Below, piece after piece: positions 48,485-60,450 of a stretch of DNA of 64,000 nucleotides. The notes below the pieces were generated by a model. The model searched no databases. It had not been told where the DNA came from and saw only the letters and a list, made by a program, of their open reading frames with translations. The position numbers and the translations under genes were made by a program. The DNA is from Ceratotherium simum simum (taxonomy: Eukaryota; Chordata; Mammalia; Perissodactyla; Rhinocerotidae). Each line of letters opens with the position of its first letter. The stretch's first letter is position 1. Location: assembly GCF_000283155.1 (NCBI RefSeq), contig NW_004454163.1, positions 5,960,027 to 6,024,026 on the forward strand, in the 5' to 3' direction.

Positions 48485-49470
48485 CTGAGTCATAGATTCT
48501 CAGGTCTATAAAGTACATAAAAGGTCATTAATTTTAACCTCATCAGATGGACACTTGAGTTTTCTTTATAGCCTTACCTTGGCAATGTCTAGTGATGGGG
48601 AATTCACTATTTCTTCATGAAACCCATTTTATTATCTGCCACCTTAAAATTAACTTTACTTTTCATATATATAGCTTCCTATAATTTCCACACATTTATC
48701 CTTTTTCTGGACTTGAACCACATAGATAAATTCATTGCTTTTCCACATGATGGTTTTTCAACCTCATACATCATTCCCCCTCCCAGGTTCTCTCTAGGCT
48801 CAATATCTTCAGTTTTTATGGCTACAATTCCCATAAGATTTTCAAGCCCACTCATTAGTCTGTATTCTTTCCATGAGATGTCTTCCAGTTTGTCAGTTTG
48901 ACACTGACTCAACACAGTACTCTGGATGGTTTAACCAGCACTGTATACAACAGAATTAGCACTTTATAATCCTGTATATAATAATACAGCATAAGATCTA
49001 ATTTTCTTTCTTTTCTTTTTCCCAAGCACATCCCACTGTGGCTTATGTTGATCTTATATTCAATTTATATCTTTACATATTTTTCATAATTTTGCTATTC
49101 CTATATTGTTCTATATGGCATATTTAATTAAAATTTCGCTTTGTTAGATTTAACCTCTTTTGCCAACCTATAAATATTTCAGATCTCCCTGCTGTGCGTC
49201 TGTATTTATCCAAGCCTTTTTTCTTTTACTACTTGGGGTAGTTGTCTTCAATGTGCCACCCAACCATGGAGGAACTGACCATGACAGGGTTGATATAAAA
49301 GCACCATGGCATGCCACAGATAGTAGTTCAGTTACTTCTACATTGCCAGAGATTCACTCATCAGTGCCACATAGATGTAATACTCCAAATTCTTTTCTTC
49401 TTGTCAGCATTATTCATGTTATCTTAAAAATTTCTATAATTACCTATCTATGCAAGGAATTGTGTTAGGT
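48485..49470 (-). mobile_element. CR1/L3-like LINE remnant
   Basis: Reverse sequence of the CR1-clade 3' region. Marks in order: tgatggggaattcactattt (48593), tcttccagtttgtcagtttg (48881), cacagtactctggatggttt (48913), then taaaatttcgctttgttaga and tttaacctcttttgccaacc (49128-49170). These follow the order of conserved CR1 and L3 blocks. Frames here are not intact. This clade predates L1 expansion in mammals, so this is the oldest datable repeat in the window. Boundaries approximate. Confidence 0.65.
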
Positions 49471-49814
49471 GCTGTGGGCTATTAAAGTGATTTGTGAATA
49501 GATTTATTGGGTCCTACTGAACACTACAGTAGATCCATCTTTCTACCTATAATATATGCCACAATTACATAAAACTACTGATGATAAATTTCATTTTCAA
49601 TTGCTATATAAAGACCTAAAATTTAAAATCCAATATGCCTTTGTTGATTATACAAATATTTATACATGCTTTCCATTTAGATTTTATATATATATACACA
49701 CATATACAGATAAAGAAAATTCTATCCTTGCCCTTGAGGAGCTTACAGAGGCTCCATCAGGCCTTGGGAAATTCAAATTAATTTAATCCACTGTGTTTTC
49801 CCTCTAGTGATATT
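49471..49814. other. Unclassified; short L2-like scraps
   Basis: Around 49727-49750 cttgcccttgaggagcttac resembles the L2 3' UTR in reverse. A TA/CA dinucleotide run sits at 49683-49708. No gene. Confidence 0.35.
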
Positions 49815-49833
49815 AAGAAATGAAGCTAGTTTA

Positions 49834-50042
49834 GGGCCGGCCCCGTGGCTTACTGGTTAAGTGCGTGCGCTCCGCTGCTGGCGACCCGGGTTCAGATCCC
49901 GGGCGTGCACTGACGCACTGCTTCTCTGGCCATGCTGAGGCTGCGTCCCACATAGAGCAACTAGAAGGATGTGCAACTATGACATACAACTATCTACTGG
50001 GGCTTTGGGGGGAAAAATAAATAAATAAAACTTAAAAAAAAA
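49834..50042 (+). mobile_element. ERE SINE, short-tail type, full length
   Basis: Head gggccggccccgtggcttac, box B ggttcagatcc (49889-49899), ctactggggctttgggggga tail, then aaataaataaataaaa and an A-run. Perfect 18-base target duplication aagaaatgaagctagttt at 49815-49832 and 50043-50060. Intact promoter boxes and clean ends indicate a relatively young insertion. Confidence 0.97.
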
Positions 50043-50254
50043 AAGAAATGAAGCTAGTTTGCATTGATTTTTTTTTTTTCCTTAGCAAACCCTTCCTGCT
50101 TCTTTTGACTATCTCTTCCATGATGAAGTTTCATAAAGTAGCAATTTGATTATGATATTGTGGTCTTTTTTCTAGAGTCAAGTATGGTCTTTTGACCACT
50201 TACGTCTGACATAACAAAAATAATCATCTGTGTTATTGATTACATTGACCACAT

Positions 50255-50435
50255 TATTGACTGCTTATGTTGTAAATAGTTTTCATGCATTATCTCACTT
50301 AGACCATGTGACACCACTGTATCATTACCCCATGTTATAGATAATAAAAATGAAACATAGAATGGTCAAGTGTGCCCAAAGCCATATAGCTACCAAGTGA
50401 TGGAGCCAGGATTCCAACTCAGGCTGAGTCCAAAT
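50255..50435 (+). mobile_element. MIR SINE
   Basis: Contains ttttcatgcattatctcact, tgaaacatagaatggtcaag and ccatatagctaccaagtgat, with ggagccaggattccaactca at the end. Confidence 0.8.
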
Positions 50436-53400
50436 TCTAAATTTTAAAAAATATGTCTCTTTGCCAAAGCAAAGTCCAATATATGGCCCAGGAAGAACAC
50501 AAAAAATACAGAGCCATAAACCATCACGTGGACAATACATAATTGCCCCCCAAATTATAATGATAATAAAGGAATCTCTGAGGAAGCTGTCTTTAGCAGA
50601 CAGGAGACCAAATACGTGTAAAATAGCGTGAAGTACTAAAGGCAGCCAAAAGTCCATAGAGCATTGTTAGCACCTCACATTTGTTCTTGGCTCGTAAAGC
50701 TGTCCTGACACAAGTACTCTATCTGCTTTGTAGAGTAATTACACTGGCACCCGTAACAAATTCTTATGGAAGTTAAACAGCATGGCAAAATCATCCGAAA
50801 GGAGAACCGGAACCTCTTGCCCAGTGCTGTAGCTACCTGCTCGCTATAGTAAAATAGGGTACAGGAAAGCCTTTGGCACCATGTCTGGAACTTAACAAGC
50901 CCTGAATGAATGTTTATTAATTCATTCATAATATTGGTGCACTGGACTTGGAAAGAATGGGCAACAGAGGACAACAGCGTATCCCACAATATGGAAAGAT
51001 CACACAAATACTGTGCACGCACACATATACACACGCACACATACACACATAAAGAAACGCTTGGAAAGTAATACTTGAGTTGCTAAAAGTGCTCTTCAAT
51101 CCTGTGGCAGAGCCAGGAGACATCTGGGAAACCAGAAAGATGAGGAAAATTAGCCTGAGCTACAGTAAGCACGATGGAAGGATGTGAAGGGAGGGGGCAT
51201 TTTTGTACAAAATTTCAGGGCCAGCTGTTAACTTCAAGAGGAGGCTGCAAAGAGTGACAAGTGTGAATGCAACAGATTCTTTCACTTTATAAAAAGCCAG
51301 TTAATTTTGTGAATGCAGGAAAATATTAACTGTTTAAAGTGGAAATGAGGATGCTTCCTTAGAGAGATTGTACAGATTAGTATTTTCTAGGCACTGACCG
51401 CAGGGAAACCATCATCAATGGTATCTTTTATAGGTACAAGGAATAGCAGAGGTGGGGCAAGACTGGGTTTTTTATTTTTTTCATGTAAATCATGCTAAAA
51501 CTCCAGTTTATCTTAATTTTAAAATACATAACATAGCATACTACGATGTTATCATATATTTCCTGTCTTAAGTCTATGGTTAAATGGAATAGTTTTTTAT
51601 ATGACAATAGAAACTCTTGCTATACTAGAAGCCTATTGATATAATTGAGTAATATGCAGAAGATCCATTTCAAAGGGCACTACACCTTGAAAGGAGATCA
51701 TACAATGTTCAACTAACAAAACAAAATCATACTTGGGAACTTCCTTTGATCTTAAAACAGAACTAGAGAAGAAAGTCAAGGAACACAGTCTCAGTGAAAT
51801 TTTCCATATAATTGTGAACCTTTTAAGAAGAGTTCAAAAGCTTAGTTGATGTATCAGAATTTTAAATTACAGAGTATATACATTTATGATTACATCAACA
51901 TTGGTTTTTTATTTGGAAAATTAACAGCCATTTTTCATAGCTCCTTTACAACCTTGGTGGGTAAAGTTTTAGGTATCTGCCTCTGCATTCATGAGAAAGT
52001 GTCTTGTAGTGTGTGATTGGCCACCATAATTACTCTGACTCTACCAGGTAGACAGTGCTTAGAAGGAAGTCTGGAGACTTGCAGTGGGTAAAACTGATTG
52101 GCAATAAATGCCCAATGCGTAAAAGAGCCTTTAGGATAGTGTCAGAAGCACCTGGTACTGACTGGGTTATCCAGACTTGCAGGTGCAACCTCAGGGAAAC
52201 ATGCTGTGGAATACTGTGATTCTGGCAGGTGGCAGCTATAGTTCAAGAGAGCCATCCTTGTCCTGCAGGATTCCCTACAAAGTGAGTACAAGAGGCACGG
52301 GTGTAGAATCCTGTCGCAGGAAGGGGATGGATAGGTCCTTGGTAGAATACCAAATTTAGGATAGAGCTTGTTGAGGTTTAATGGGACGGGGACATAGGAA
52401 AGCCCCAGTCAGGACAGCCAGTTAGAACAGAGGATCTGATGGGCAGTAGAGGTGATGGAAGTGACGTGAGAAACCCTGCAGTCTGGCTCACCAATGGGCA
52501 TTGAGTCTGCAAGTCCCAATTAATCTTGAGGCCATTTGGGGTAGAAGGGAAGAATCACTGTGCAATGTTCCAATGAAGGACAAGGATATACTGTGAACCC
52601 AAATTTGTATTCCTGCTAGGATATTCACTCCATAGAAAATTGTTATGCTTTTAAAAATGTCTGTTATAGTTTTGTTATATACTCCTAATGTGTGATAAAC
52701 TCAACCAGGTACCACAATAGTTAACAACAAAAAAAATACATTAGTTGATTTTTAAATCTAGAAAACTTAAAAAATAGATATAACAATGTAGTTTCATAGC
52801 ACGTAAAACATTGAAATGGCTGGGGAGTATGCCTTTATCCCACCCTCCCTGTTTAAGCAATCTGTGCAACAAAACGTCAGGGACACAGGTTTGAAAAGCA
52901 GAGTTTGCCACTACCTGGCACTACAGTCTTCTGCCCAACTCTAGGATTTCCTGAATTACATTTAATAATATAAAGTTTTAAAAATATTTTTATTATAAAT
53001 GGAAATAGGTAGAGTTTAGTGCAATTTGTTCAATTCAGTATCTCTTTCTTCTTTTGTATAGTAGGAAAGAGAAAATAATTTCATCAGTTTCTCATGGCAG
53101 GTTGTGGAATAAGGTTAATAGTTCATGGGGTCAGTTTCTTCTGCGTCAACACTTTCTCAGCAAGACATAAGGTCCCCACTGTGCAGAGCTTTCTCAAAGC
53201 ACAGTGTGCAGTGTATTTATTCAGGGATCATTAATTAAGAATCTACAGATGCTCAGCTCTGCACTACATACTGTAGGAAGACTTTTTAAAATACAGCTTT
53301 CCTGTAAATTAGTCACAAGAGCATAAGAAATGCTCAAATGCTTTCAAAATGGATTTTACTGATCCACAATAAGAAAAATATGGATCTCCCCTGCCCCCAG

Positions 53401-55323
53401 CAGAGGAATATATTTCTTCTCATGTTTTCATGCTCCTTCCTTTCTGGCCTCTGTCTAACAGAAGGCATGAGTTTTGGTTCATCCAAAGTGAAGACTTGGG
53501 TTCACTCTGGGACCATGGACCAGTGGTACAAGCTAATTTACATGTCCTATATTTAATTTACGTGGAGATCCATCCTATAATCTGAGTCCAGTTCAATACT
53601 CTGTGTGCCCTCTAAATCACTCACAGTTCATCCTATTCAGCATTCTGCTTTGGTCAGTGATGCTGCAAGCAGTGTCCTAAAACACCCTAATTGAGTAAAT
53701 CAGGGACTATCCACCATTTTTCACATCCTGAGATATTTTAAGCAAGTCCTTGTTTACCCATCTCACATCCTACTAGACAAGGACCACTCCGGCCCAGCTT
53801 AAGATTTCAATAAAGCAATTTATTACCAGTTAACTTTGATTGTTTTGTAACTATGAATTCATCATGCCTCCTTCATATGTGAGAAGAGTCCCAAAGATTA
53901 ATTCAGATTATCGAAAGGATCTAGGACCATGCATGACTTCCTGCTCAACTAACTCCATGCTGATAAATACGCCAGTAACAAATTAGTCACATAGGGTCCA
54001 TTCTCCAAGAAACTCAAAACCCAAGACACAATTGATGCATCCAACATTATCTCACAAACATCAAGTCAGTACTAAACCTTTAAAGAAAGTTAGAGTCATT
54101 TTTTGTGGGCAAAATGTGTGTCATTTAGTGAAGGACCATGTGGGAGGGGAAGCTACCCAGTAATTACCTGCCTTTATTTCATTGGAATTTTCATGAGTAT
54201 ATATTGGTTATTATGATATTGTCTAAAATGATATAGAGGGAATAATTATAACATAAACTATATGTTGGTGATTTACTACAGATATGGACAGTTTTCACAA
54301 AGATTAGAGATTTTTATAGTAATATTTTGAGAGAAATTGTTTTCTGCCTTTTGTAAAATTGATCAGGCCCTGTCACTCACTAGCAAAAGAAAAAATATAT
54401 ATATTTCAAAAGCATAGAGGACTTATTTTTTCTTATAATGACAATTTTTAAATTATTGTATTTCTCACTCTTTATGTCAGGGAGCCTCAGTCAACCTGTC
54501 ATCTTCTTGCCTTTACTTTCTCTCTGCCTCCATCAAAAAGAGAGTTATAAGTAGCAAAAATTGATCTTGCTATGGATTTTGCTCTGAGCTTCAACCAGCC
54601 AAGGAATTACTCTATTGTATGTGTCACTGGGAGACGTCCTGGGAGAAGGCTTACGAGGCAAGAATTACTCTGTGCTCTGACCTTATGCATAAGGCCTGAT
54701 TCAATGAAAATTACAGGCTGCTTGATGCAGACGAGTATATGAAAGACATCCATTAATATTTTTCAAATGACATTGGGTTTTTAGAAATTTACCTTACTGT
54801 TTCCCTTGAATGAGTTGTTTTCACTTTTTCTTCATCAGAAAACAAAACATTCCTGCTTACATAAATTGTGTTCTTTATTTATAGATACAGAAGGTCAAAC
54901 TCAACATTTGAAAATCACTTCTAAAGAGACAGAAGACTGAGCTCAGATGACAAAAGTTGGAATAATTTAGAAGAAGACTATTGGGTATTATGCCTTGGCT
55001 TTAAGAATACGAATTTTAGTATATTCTGAGTACAATATGTGTCTACACATACCAGCCAAATTGTAATCACAGCAACCAAACTAAATGTTAACTAAGCCAG
55101 CCAGAACCTTTCTTGGATGATTTTGAGTTAAATCCAAAAGAAATGAAACTAAACAAAATTTAATGAAAGATTAAAAGAGTATCATATAAATATAGCTAAA
55201 TTTTAATGATTGGAGAGGGAATATTTTTGGAAGTTGTGGCAGCCTTTTACCTCCTGTTTTCTTGAGGCTTAAGGGATTTATCCTTGGGTTACCACTCAGT
55301 GGAGACTTTGATTTTTGCCTTCT
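50436..55323. other. Long repeat-poor block, no gene recognised
   Basis: Almost 5 kb with few recognisable repeats: a CA-rich run at 51013-51049, and an L2-like 3' scrap at 50898-50930. The frames at 50325-50657 and 50675-51046 (-) have no domain, and the latter reads through the CA-run. A GC-richer part at 52000-52560 resembles no repeat I can name. Confidence 0.45.
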
Positions 55324-55339
55324 AAGGAATGACCTCCTC

Positions 55340-55597
55340 GGGGCCAGCCCCATGGTGTAGTGGTTAAGTTTGGTGCACTCTGCTTCAGCGGCCTGGGGTT
55401 CATGGGTTCGGATCCCAGGTGTGGACCTATATCACTCATCAGCCACGCTGTGGCGGCGTCCCACATACAAAATAGAGGAAGATTGGCACAGATTTTAGCT
55501 CAGGACTATTCTTCCTCAATCGAAAAAAGAGGAAGATTGGCAACAAATGTTAGCTCAGGGCAAATCTTGTTCACACACACACACAAAAAAAAAAAAC
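55340..55597 (+). mobile_element. ERE SINE, doubled-tail type
   Basis: Head ggggccagccccatggtgta, box B ggttcggatcc (55405-55415), two gaggaagattggc modules (near 55474 and 55530), then a (CA)n and A-run. Target duplication: aaggaatgacctcctc (55324-55339) and aaagaatgacctcctc (55601-55616). Frames across it are SINE translations. Confidence 0.95.
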
Positions 55598-55616
55598 AAG
55601 AAAGAATGACCTCCTC

Positions 55617-56559
55617 CTCTTCTACACTGCCTTGTTTGTAATCTCTGCTGTGAAGTTAGTGATTGGACATTTAATTGAGAAATGCATGGCTTACCCTGCC
55701 AGAACAGATAGGGCTGTGCCCTCTCTGCCTGCAGTCTCCCTGGGTTTGTGCACTTTGGTCATTCACGCAGGTTAGAGGAGGTCCCCAGACAGGGAACCAG
55801 ACCGTGCGGGGAAAGGATCACCATGTAGTCCAACAAGGGAGGCTCTGTCTCTCTCGGACTGAATTCTTTTCTTTTTTTTTTTTTTTCCAGTAGAAACAAT
55901 CTAATGTGAAGAAGACTTGAGGATAATTAACATTATGCAGGGCATTTTATAATTGAAGCATTTTTTCAGCATTTAAAGACAAAATATTAAAAGGAAAGTA
56001 TCAAGGGATTAAAAAGGAATTGAAACCATGTGCTTTGATTTCAAAGAGTTTAAAGAAATATTCATCATTTGATCATATCTGTGCGCATCCCTTCCTGACA
56101 CCAAGATGCCTACTAGGCCTAGGTTGGTCTCCTAAGCTCCCAGGCCAGGAGTCAAAACTGCTAATATCTGGCTCTACTTCCGGGTTCTTCTAGGGCTGTA
56201 ACTGACCCCTGGGCAAAAATACCTTCGAACCTTAATAGATGCATTCTGATGTCATTACTAGGGGAGAACTGCCTAATGGCATCGTAATTGTCCCTTTGTT
56301 CTTTCTAATGCCTGGTCAATCAAAACCATTTTGCCCTGGAGGAGAAAGAGGAAACAAGTTTGAAAGTGTTCTGGCCCATTTCAATTTTTCTATTTGAACC
56401 CATGATTTCTGTCAAGTCTCTAGAATGATGATTGTTCAGCAATCTTACCACACTGTGGTGTTTCTTCCCCTTATCCCCACCTTGGTAAGGGGTACCACCT
56501 TCTAAAAAACCCCCTCCAAGCCAAGAACAAATGTTATCTAGAGCCTCTTCCTGTAGACT
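55617..56559. other. Unclassified
   Basis: No gene recognised. A T-run at 55871-55887 is not attached to a recognisable SINE. GC is locally raised at 55690-55850. Confidence 0.4.
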
Positions 56560-57110
56560 TTCATCCTGGTGATTTCTTGAGACTATTCCTTTCTCTGCTG
56601 CACTACCAGTATAGTCACCAGAGCCTGGTCACTTCTCTCTTACAAATGCTAGTCTCTAACTGACCTTCTGACCCTCTGTGATCTGTCCACACTAGAGCCA
56701 AAGGGATTGTTCTAGAATATAAATCTTATATCAGGATCTTCTCTAAATCCAACCATAGGAGGTTTCCCATAGTTTAGAGGAGAACATTAAAGAGGCTTCA
56801 GTCTGGCTCGCAAAGCCTTTTAAGATCTGAACCCCTTCCTTACCCTTGTACTTTCTGACCTCCCTTTGCGGTAGTCTTACAGGCGCCTGGATTACCAGTG
56901 CTGTTTACATTGCTCTGTCCCATAGTTACATCCTACTTATATGTCAGACCCAACTCAGTCCCCTTTTCCTTTGCAAAACTTTCCCTGACACCAAAGTGAG
57001 TGAGATACCCCTTTTTCAGTCTCTCCGATACACAGCATCCCTTCTGTCCCCGAACCTGTCACAATGTACCTTACTTCTTAGTTTGGGTAACTTACACATT
57101 TATTAACATT
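56560..57110 (+). mobile_element. L2 fragment, diverged
   Basis: Order follows L2 3' ORF2: gactattcctttctctgctg, tctaaatccaaccataggag, ggtttcccatagtttagagg, ctggctcgcaaagcctttta, aaaactttccctgacaccaa. The 3' terminus is missing. Confidence 0.6.
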
Positions 57111-58829
57111 AGGTACCTTTAGGCTGTCATCCAACAAATATTTGTCAATTTTTAATAATTTATGAATTGCTCTATGCATAAACCTGCCTTTCTCTTATTT
57201 CCAGATATTTTTGTTTCTTTTCCTTTTAGTTTTCATTATATTTCCTTACCTTTTACTGATTTTTCTCTACTTGCTTCTCTGAATATTACTTTAAAGCCAG
57301 GTTAGATAAAATCCATTATTATCTGTAGCAACTACTGGCTCTTATTACTAATGATAATAACACATAGTTACTTTGAAAGTTAGTTCTTGAGAGGGGTCTC
57401 CCAAAGGATAACTTCGAAACTGATCTGGTAATTGGTATATTTGGCAAATGAATCCAAATTTGAAACTGAATGAATGAATTTGTCTTGATGAACTTTGGCC
57501 ATTTAAAAAATGATTTAGAGTAACTATTATCTGATTTCAAATGTTATCTTTTGCACCTTAGATATGTTGTTAAAGAAATGGTTTACATCACCCTCTCTGC
57601 CTTCAAATCTCAAAGTGTTCTCCAGGAAGATGGGTAAACAACTCCAGAAAGCTTCTAATAGTATACTTTATCCTTTTTCTGTTATCTTAGCTTGCCACCT
57701 TAATCGATTTAAGCTAATTGTCTAAAATTCTGAAAAAGGAACCTGCTGCCTTCATTGTTATCATAAACTAGATGATATGAAGGTGTGAATAGGCAGGGTA
57801 AGGGTGGAGTTCTTTCAGAAATTCTGCAGTTAGCATTTCTTGTATACTGTTTTCCAAGGGACTAAAGAGCAGAGAGTGCTGCTGTGGCCGTTAAAAGGTA
57901 TATGGGATTGGTTGGTTTCTTTATTGTTTTATGGCTTGGAGACCTAAATAAAATGCTTAACTGGATCTTTCTTGTTCACCCAAAGCAGGTAACAACAGAT
58001 GCTAGGTTATCAGAAAAGAGTCCAGATATCAATTTGGTATTTATGTCACATCAGAGTGGAGAGCAGGTAGATGAACACGTTTTTAAACACATTTTCCAAA
58101 ATTATCTAGTTAAATTCTTAGGTGCCCTTTAAGTCTAAGGATTGCCATTTTGAGTCTATATACATTTTAATATATAACCCAGGTTAATTGCTTTGTTGAA
58201 AGATTTAGAAAAATAGCTAGTTTTGTTCTAGTTATGTTTACCTAAAATCCATTAAAATATCAAGCGATTTCAACTCTTTGGGTTCATGGCGTTGTCATTC
58301 AGGGATCTTTAGCTTCCTTTCATTACTTTCAAGATGCAGTAGAAGCCAATATAGCTCTTCAGGTATCATTCCCAATCAAAAGTATATGCAACCCTTTAAA
58401 AGAAAACATTTCTATTTTCCTACTATCTTATGTTTTATCCTCACTTCTCCTGGTCACCACGTTTATTTCTATGGCTCTTCAGTTAATTGCACAGCTCTCT
58501 TTGCTTGTGTTCTATATTGTTCAAAAGAGCCCCTCCTTGGGCACAGCTTTTAGTCCCATATTAACTCAAATTTCTTTTAATCCACACTGCAATGGATCTT
58601 TTATTTCCTTTGCTGTGAAATATAAGGCCATCTGTTGAGCCTGGGCTGTTATTCTTTTTATCATCATTATGAGTAGACTGGACTCCATTCATGCTCTCTT
58701 GATGGATCTATCCTGTCAACTCTCAGAACAAAAAAGTTTTGTTTTAGCTCTCCCATTTATTTCACAGAGATTGGCCATTTCTCACTCAAATTCTTAGAGT
58801 TTGTGAGTCGTTCATATGAGGGCTCCCTC
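57111..58829. other. No gene or repeat recognised
   Basis: About 1.7 kb of AT-rich, high-complexity sequence. Frames at 57884-58132 and 58278-58553 have no known domain and no support as exons. Confidence 0.4.
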
Positions 58830-59760
58830 TTGCCAGCCCCTCCATCCTGCCTATGCGTAGGCCAACAGCAAGTCAAGTGGTTCTGCCTCCAAACTATATC
58901 CCACAGGTGTTCACCTCTGCACAGCCATATCCACAGCCATCACTCAAATCCAACTCACCAACATCTCTTACCTAAACTATTGTAGTATCTGATCCACCAA
59001 TCTTACCACTCAACTAATGCACTCTTCACACAGCAGCCAAAATACCTTCTTGTTTTGCTTTTAATTAGAGCTGTTTTTTGTCTGTGCTTGTTGCCATTGC
59101 CAAATTGGCTTCTCCAGTGCCCAATCTGGGCTGTTGGAGACAAAAAGAAAACCCAAGGAACTCACTGCTGTGTTGTTCCTCAGGCCCCAAGGTCCCTAGC
59201 CTGTCTGTCTGTCTTCTCCTCTCCAGCATTTAGAGCCTTCTTATGTTGGTTTTGTATAATAGTTTTAAGATGAACTTAGCAGGAATAATAGGTAAAAGTG
59301 TATCTACTATATCTGGTCTAGACCTGAAAGTCCAGAATACCATTTAAAAACATAAATCACATTGTATCACTGTCACAAGTTTAAACCTTTCAGTGGCTTC
59401 CCGTTGCTCTTAGTATGCAATGCAGACATATGTTAGTGACCTACAAGACCAAAGATAATGCCATCTTGGCCTGTCTCTTCAACAGTTACCTTGTAGCAGT
59501 TGGCTCTCATTCCATTCAGTTGGTCTTTTATTTCTTTGAATGTGCAAAGACTCTTTTCTCACTCAGAATCTTACACCATGTTGTTCTCTTTGTCCAACCA
59601 TTTATCATCAGTGCTACTCTGCTTGGCCTCATCTCAGCCTTCAGTTTAAATGCTACCCTCCCTAATGTCCTCCCCTAGCCATCCTACCTAGTATTATCCT
59701 CTTACTTTCCTTCTGTTTAAATTTTCTTTAAGAATTAATATAAATCACATTTATCAGTCA
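58830..59760 (+). mobile_element. L2 LINE, split by an L1 piece
   Basis: Left part 58830-59050: ccagcccctccatcctgcct, aaactatatcccacaggtgt, cttcacacagcagccaaaat. Right part 59335-59760: taaacctttcagtggcttcc, ttagtgacctacaagaccaa, tttgtccaaccatttatcat. This is ORF2 C-terminus and 3' UTR. Between them is L1 5' UTR sequence. Confidence 0.7.
59051..59334 (-). mobile_element. L1 5'-UTR fragment inside L2
   Basis: Aligns with the L1 5' end at about 2830-3107: both contain a tcttctcctctccagc-like then tagttttaagatgaacttag-like series (compare 3028-3047) and end with gaaagtcc against gaagtcc. Flanks aaataccttct and gaataccattt are a possible imperfect target duplication. No L1 3' sequence or poly(A) is present, which is unusual for a standard insertion. 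Confidence 0.55.
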
Positions 59761-59944
59761 TTACTTTTAATAGTTAGTCTATATGAAAAGGTTTCCAACA
59801 TGACCATTGATCTTTTGAAGATGCATTGGTCTCATGTAGGGGATGTTAGTGTATTAAAATCAACCATTTTATAAACAAACACAAAAAAAGTCCCTAAGTT
59901 ACAGATCAGTATGTCATCATAGGCACAGGTGCTAATTTTAGTTT

Positions 59945-60450
59945 GTTTATTTTTGATTCATTGATTCATTTAACTAATATCTACCAAGTGCCTATTATAT
60001 ATTGGGTGCTATTCAAGGTGTTGAGGAGACAGCCTTGAGAAAAATAAAGTCCCAGCTCTTATGCGGCAGACATTCTATTAGAAGGAGAAAAACAATAAAT
60101 AAATATGAAAGAAATGTATAAATGTCATGTGATGATTGTGAAAAAGTAAAACAGGGGAAGGGAAGAGAAAATGGCTGGAGCACGCAGGGAATAGGAGAGA
60201 GAAGTATTTTATGTAGACTGGTCAGGAAAGGTCTCTTTGTAACAAGGAGACATTGGAGCAGGGACCTAAATGAAATTGGGGGTCAAGCCATACAGATACC
60301 TCGAGGAAGCAGAGGGAACAGTAAGGACAAATGTTCTGAAACTGAAATGTATGTGCCCTTCCTTACTGAGGGACAACAGGAGACTGGTGTGGCTGGAGAT
60401 TAGGGAAGGAGGAACAGTGCTAGGAGACTAGGTCAGAGGAGTAGGCAGAG
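59945..60450 (-). mobile_element. L2 LINE 3' part
   Basis: Reverse L2 3' end: tgattcattgattcatttaa (the terminal tgaatgaa repeat), accaagtgcctattatatat, ggtcaggaaaggtctctttg, gcagagggaacagtaaggac and gagactggtgtggctggaga. The 93-residue frame at 60122-60403 is a by-product. Confidence 0.8.
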
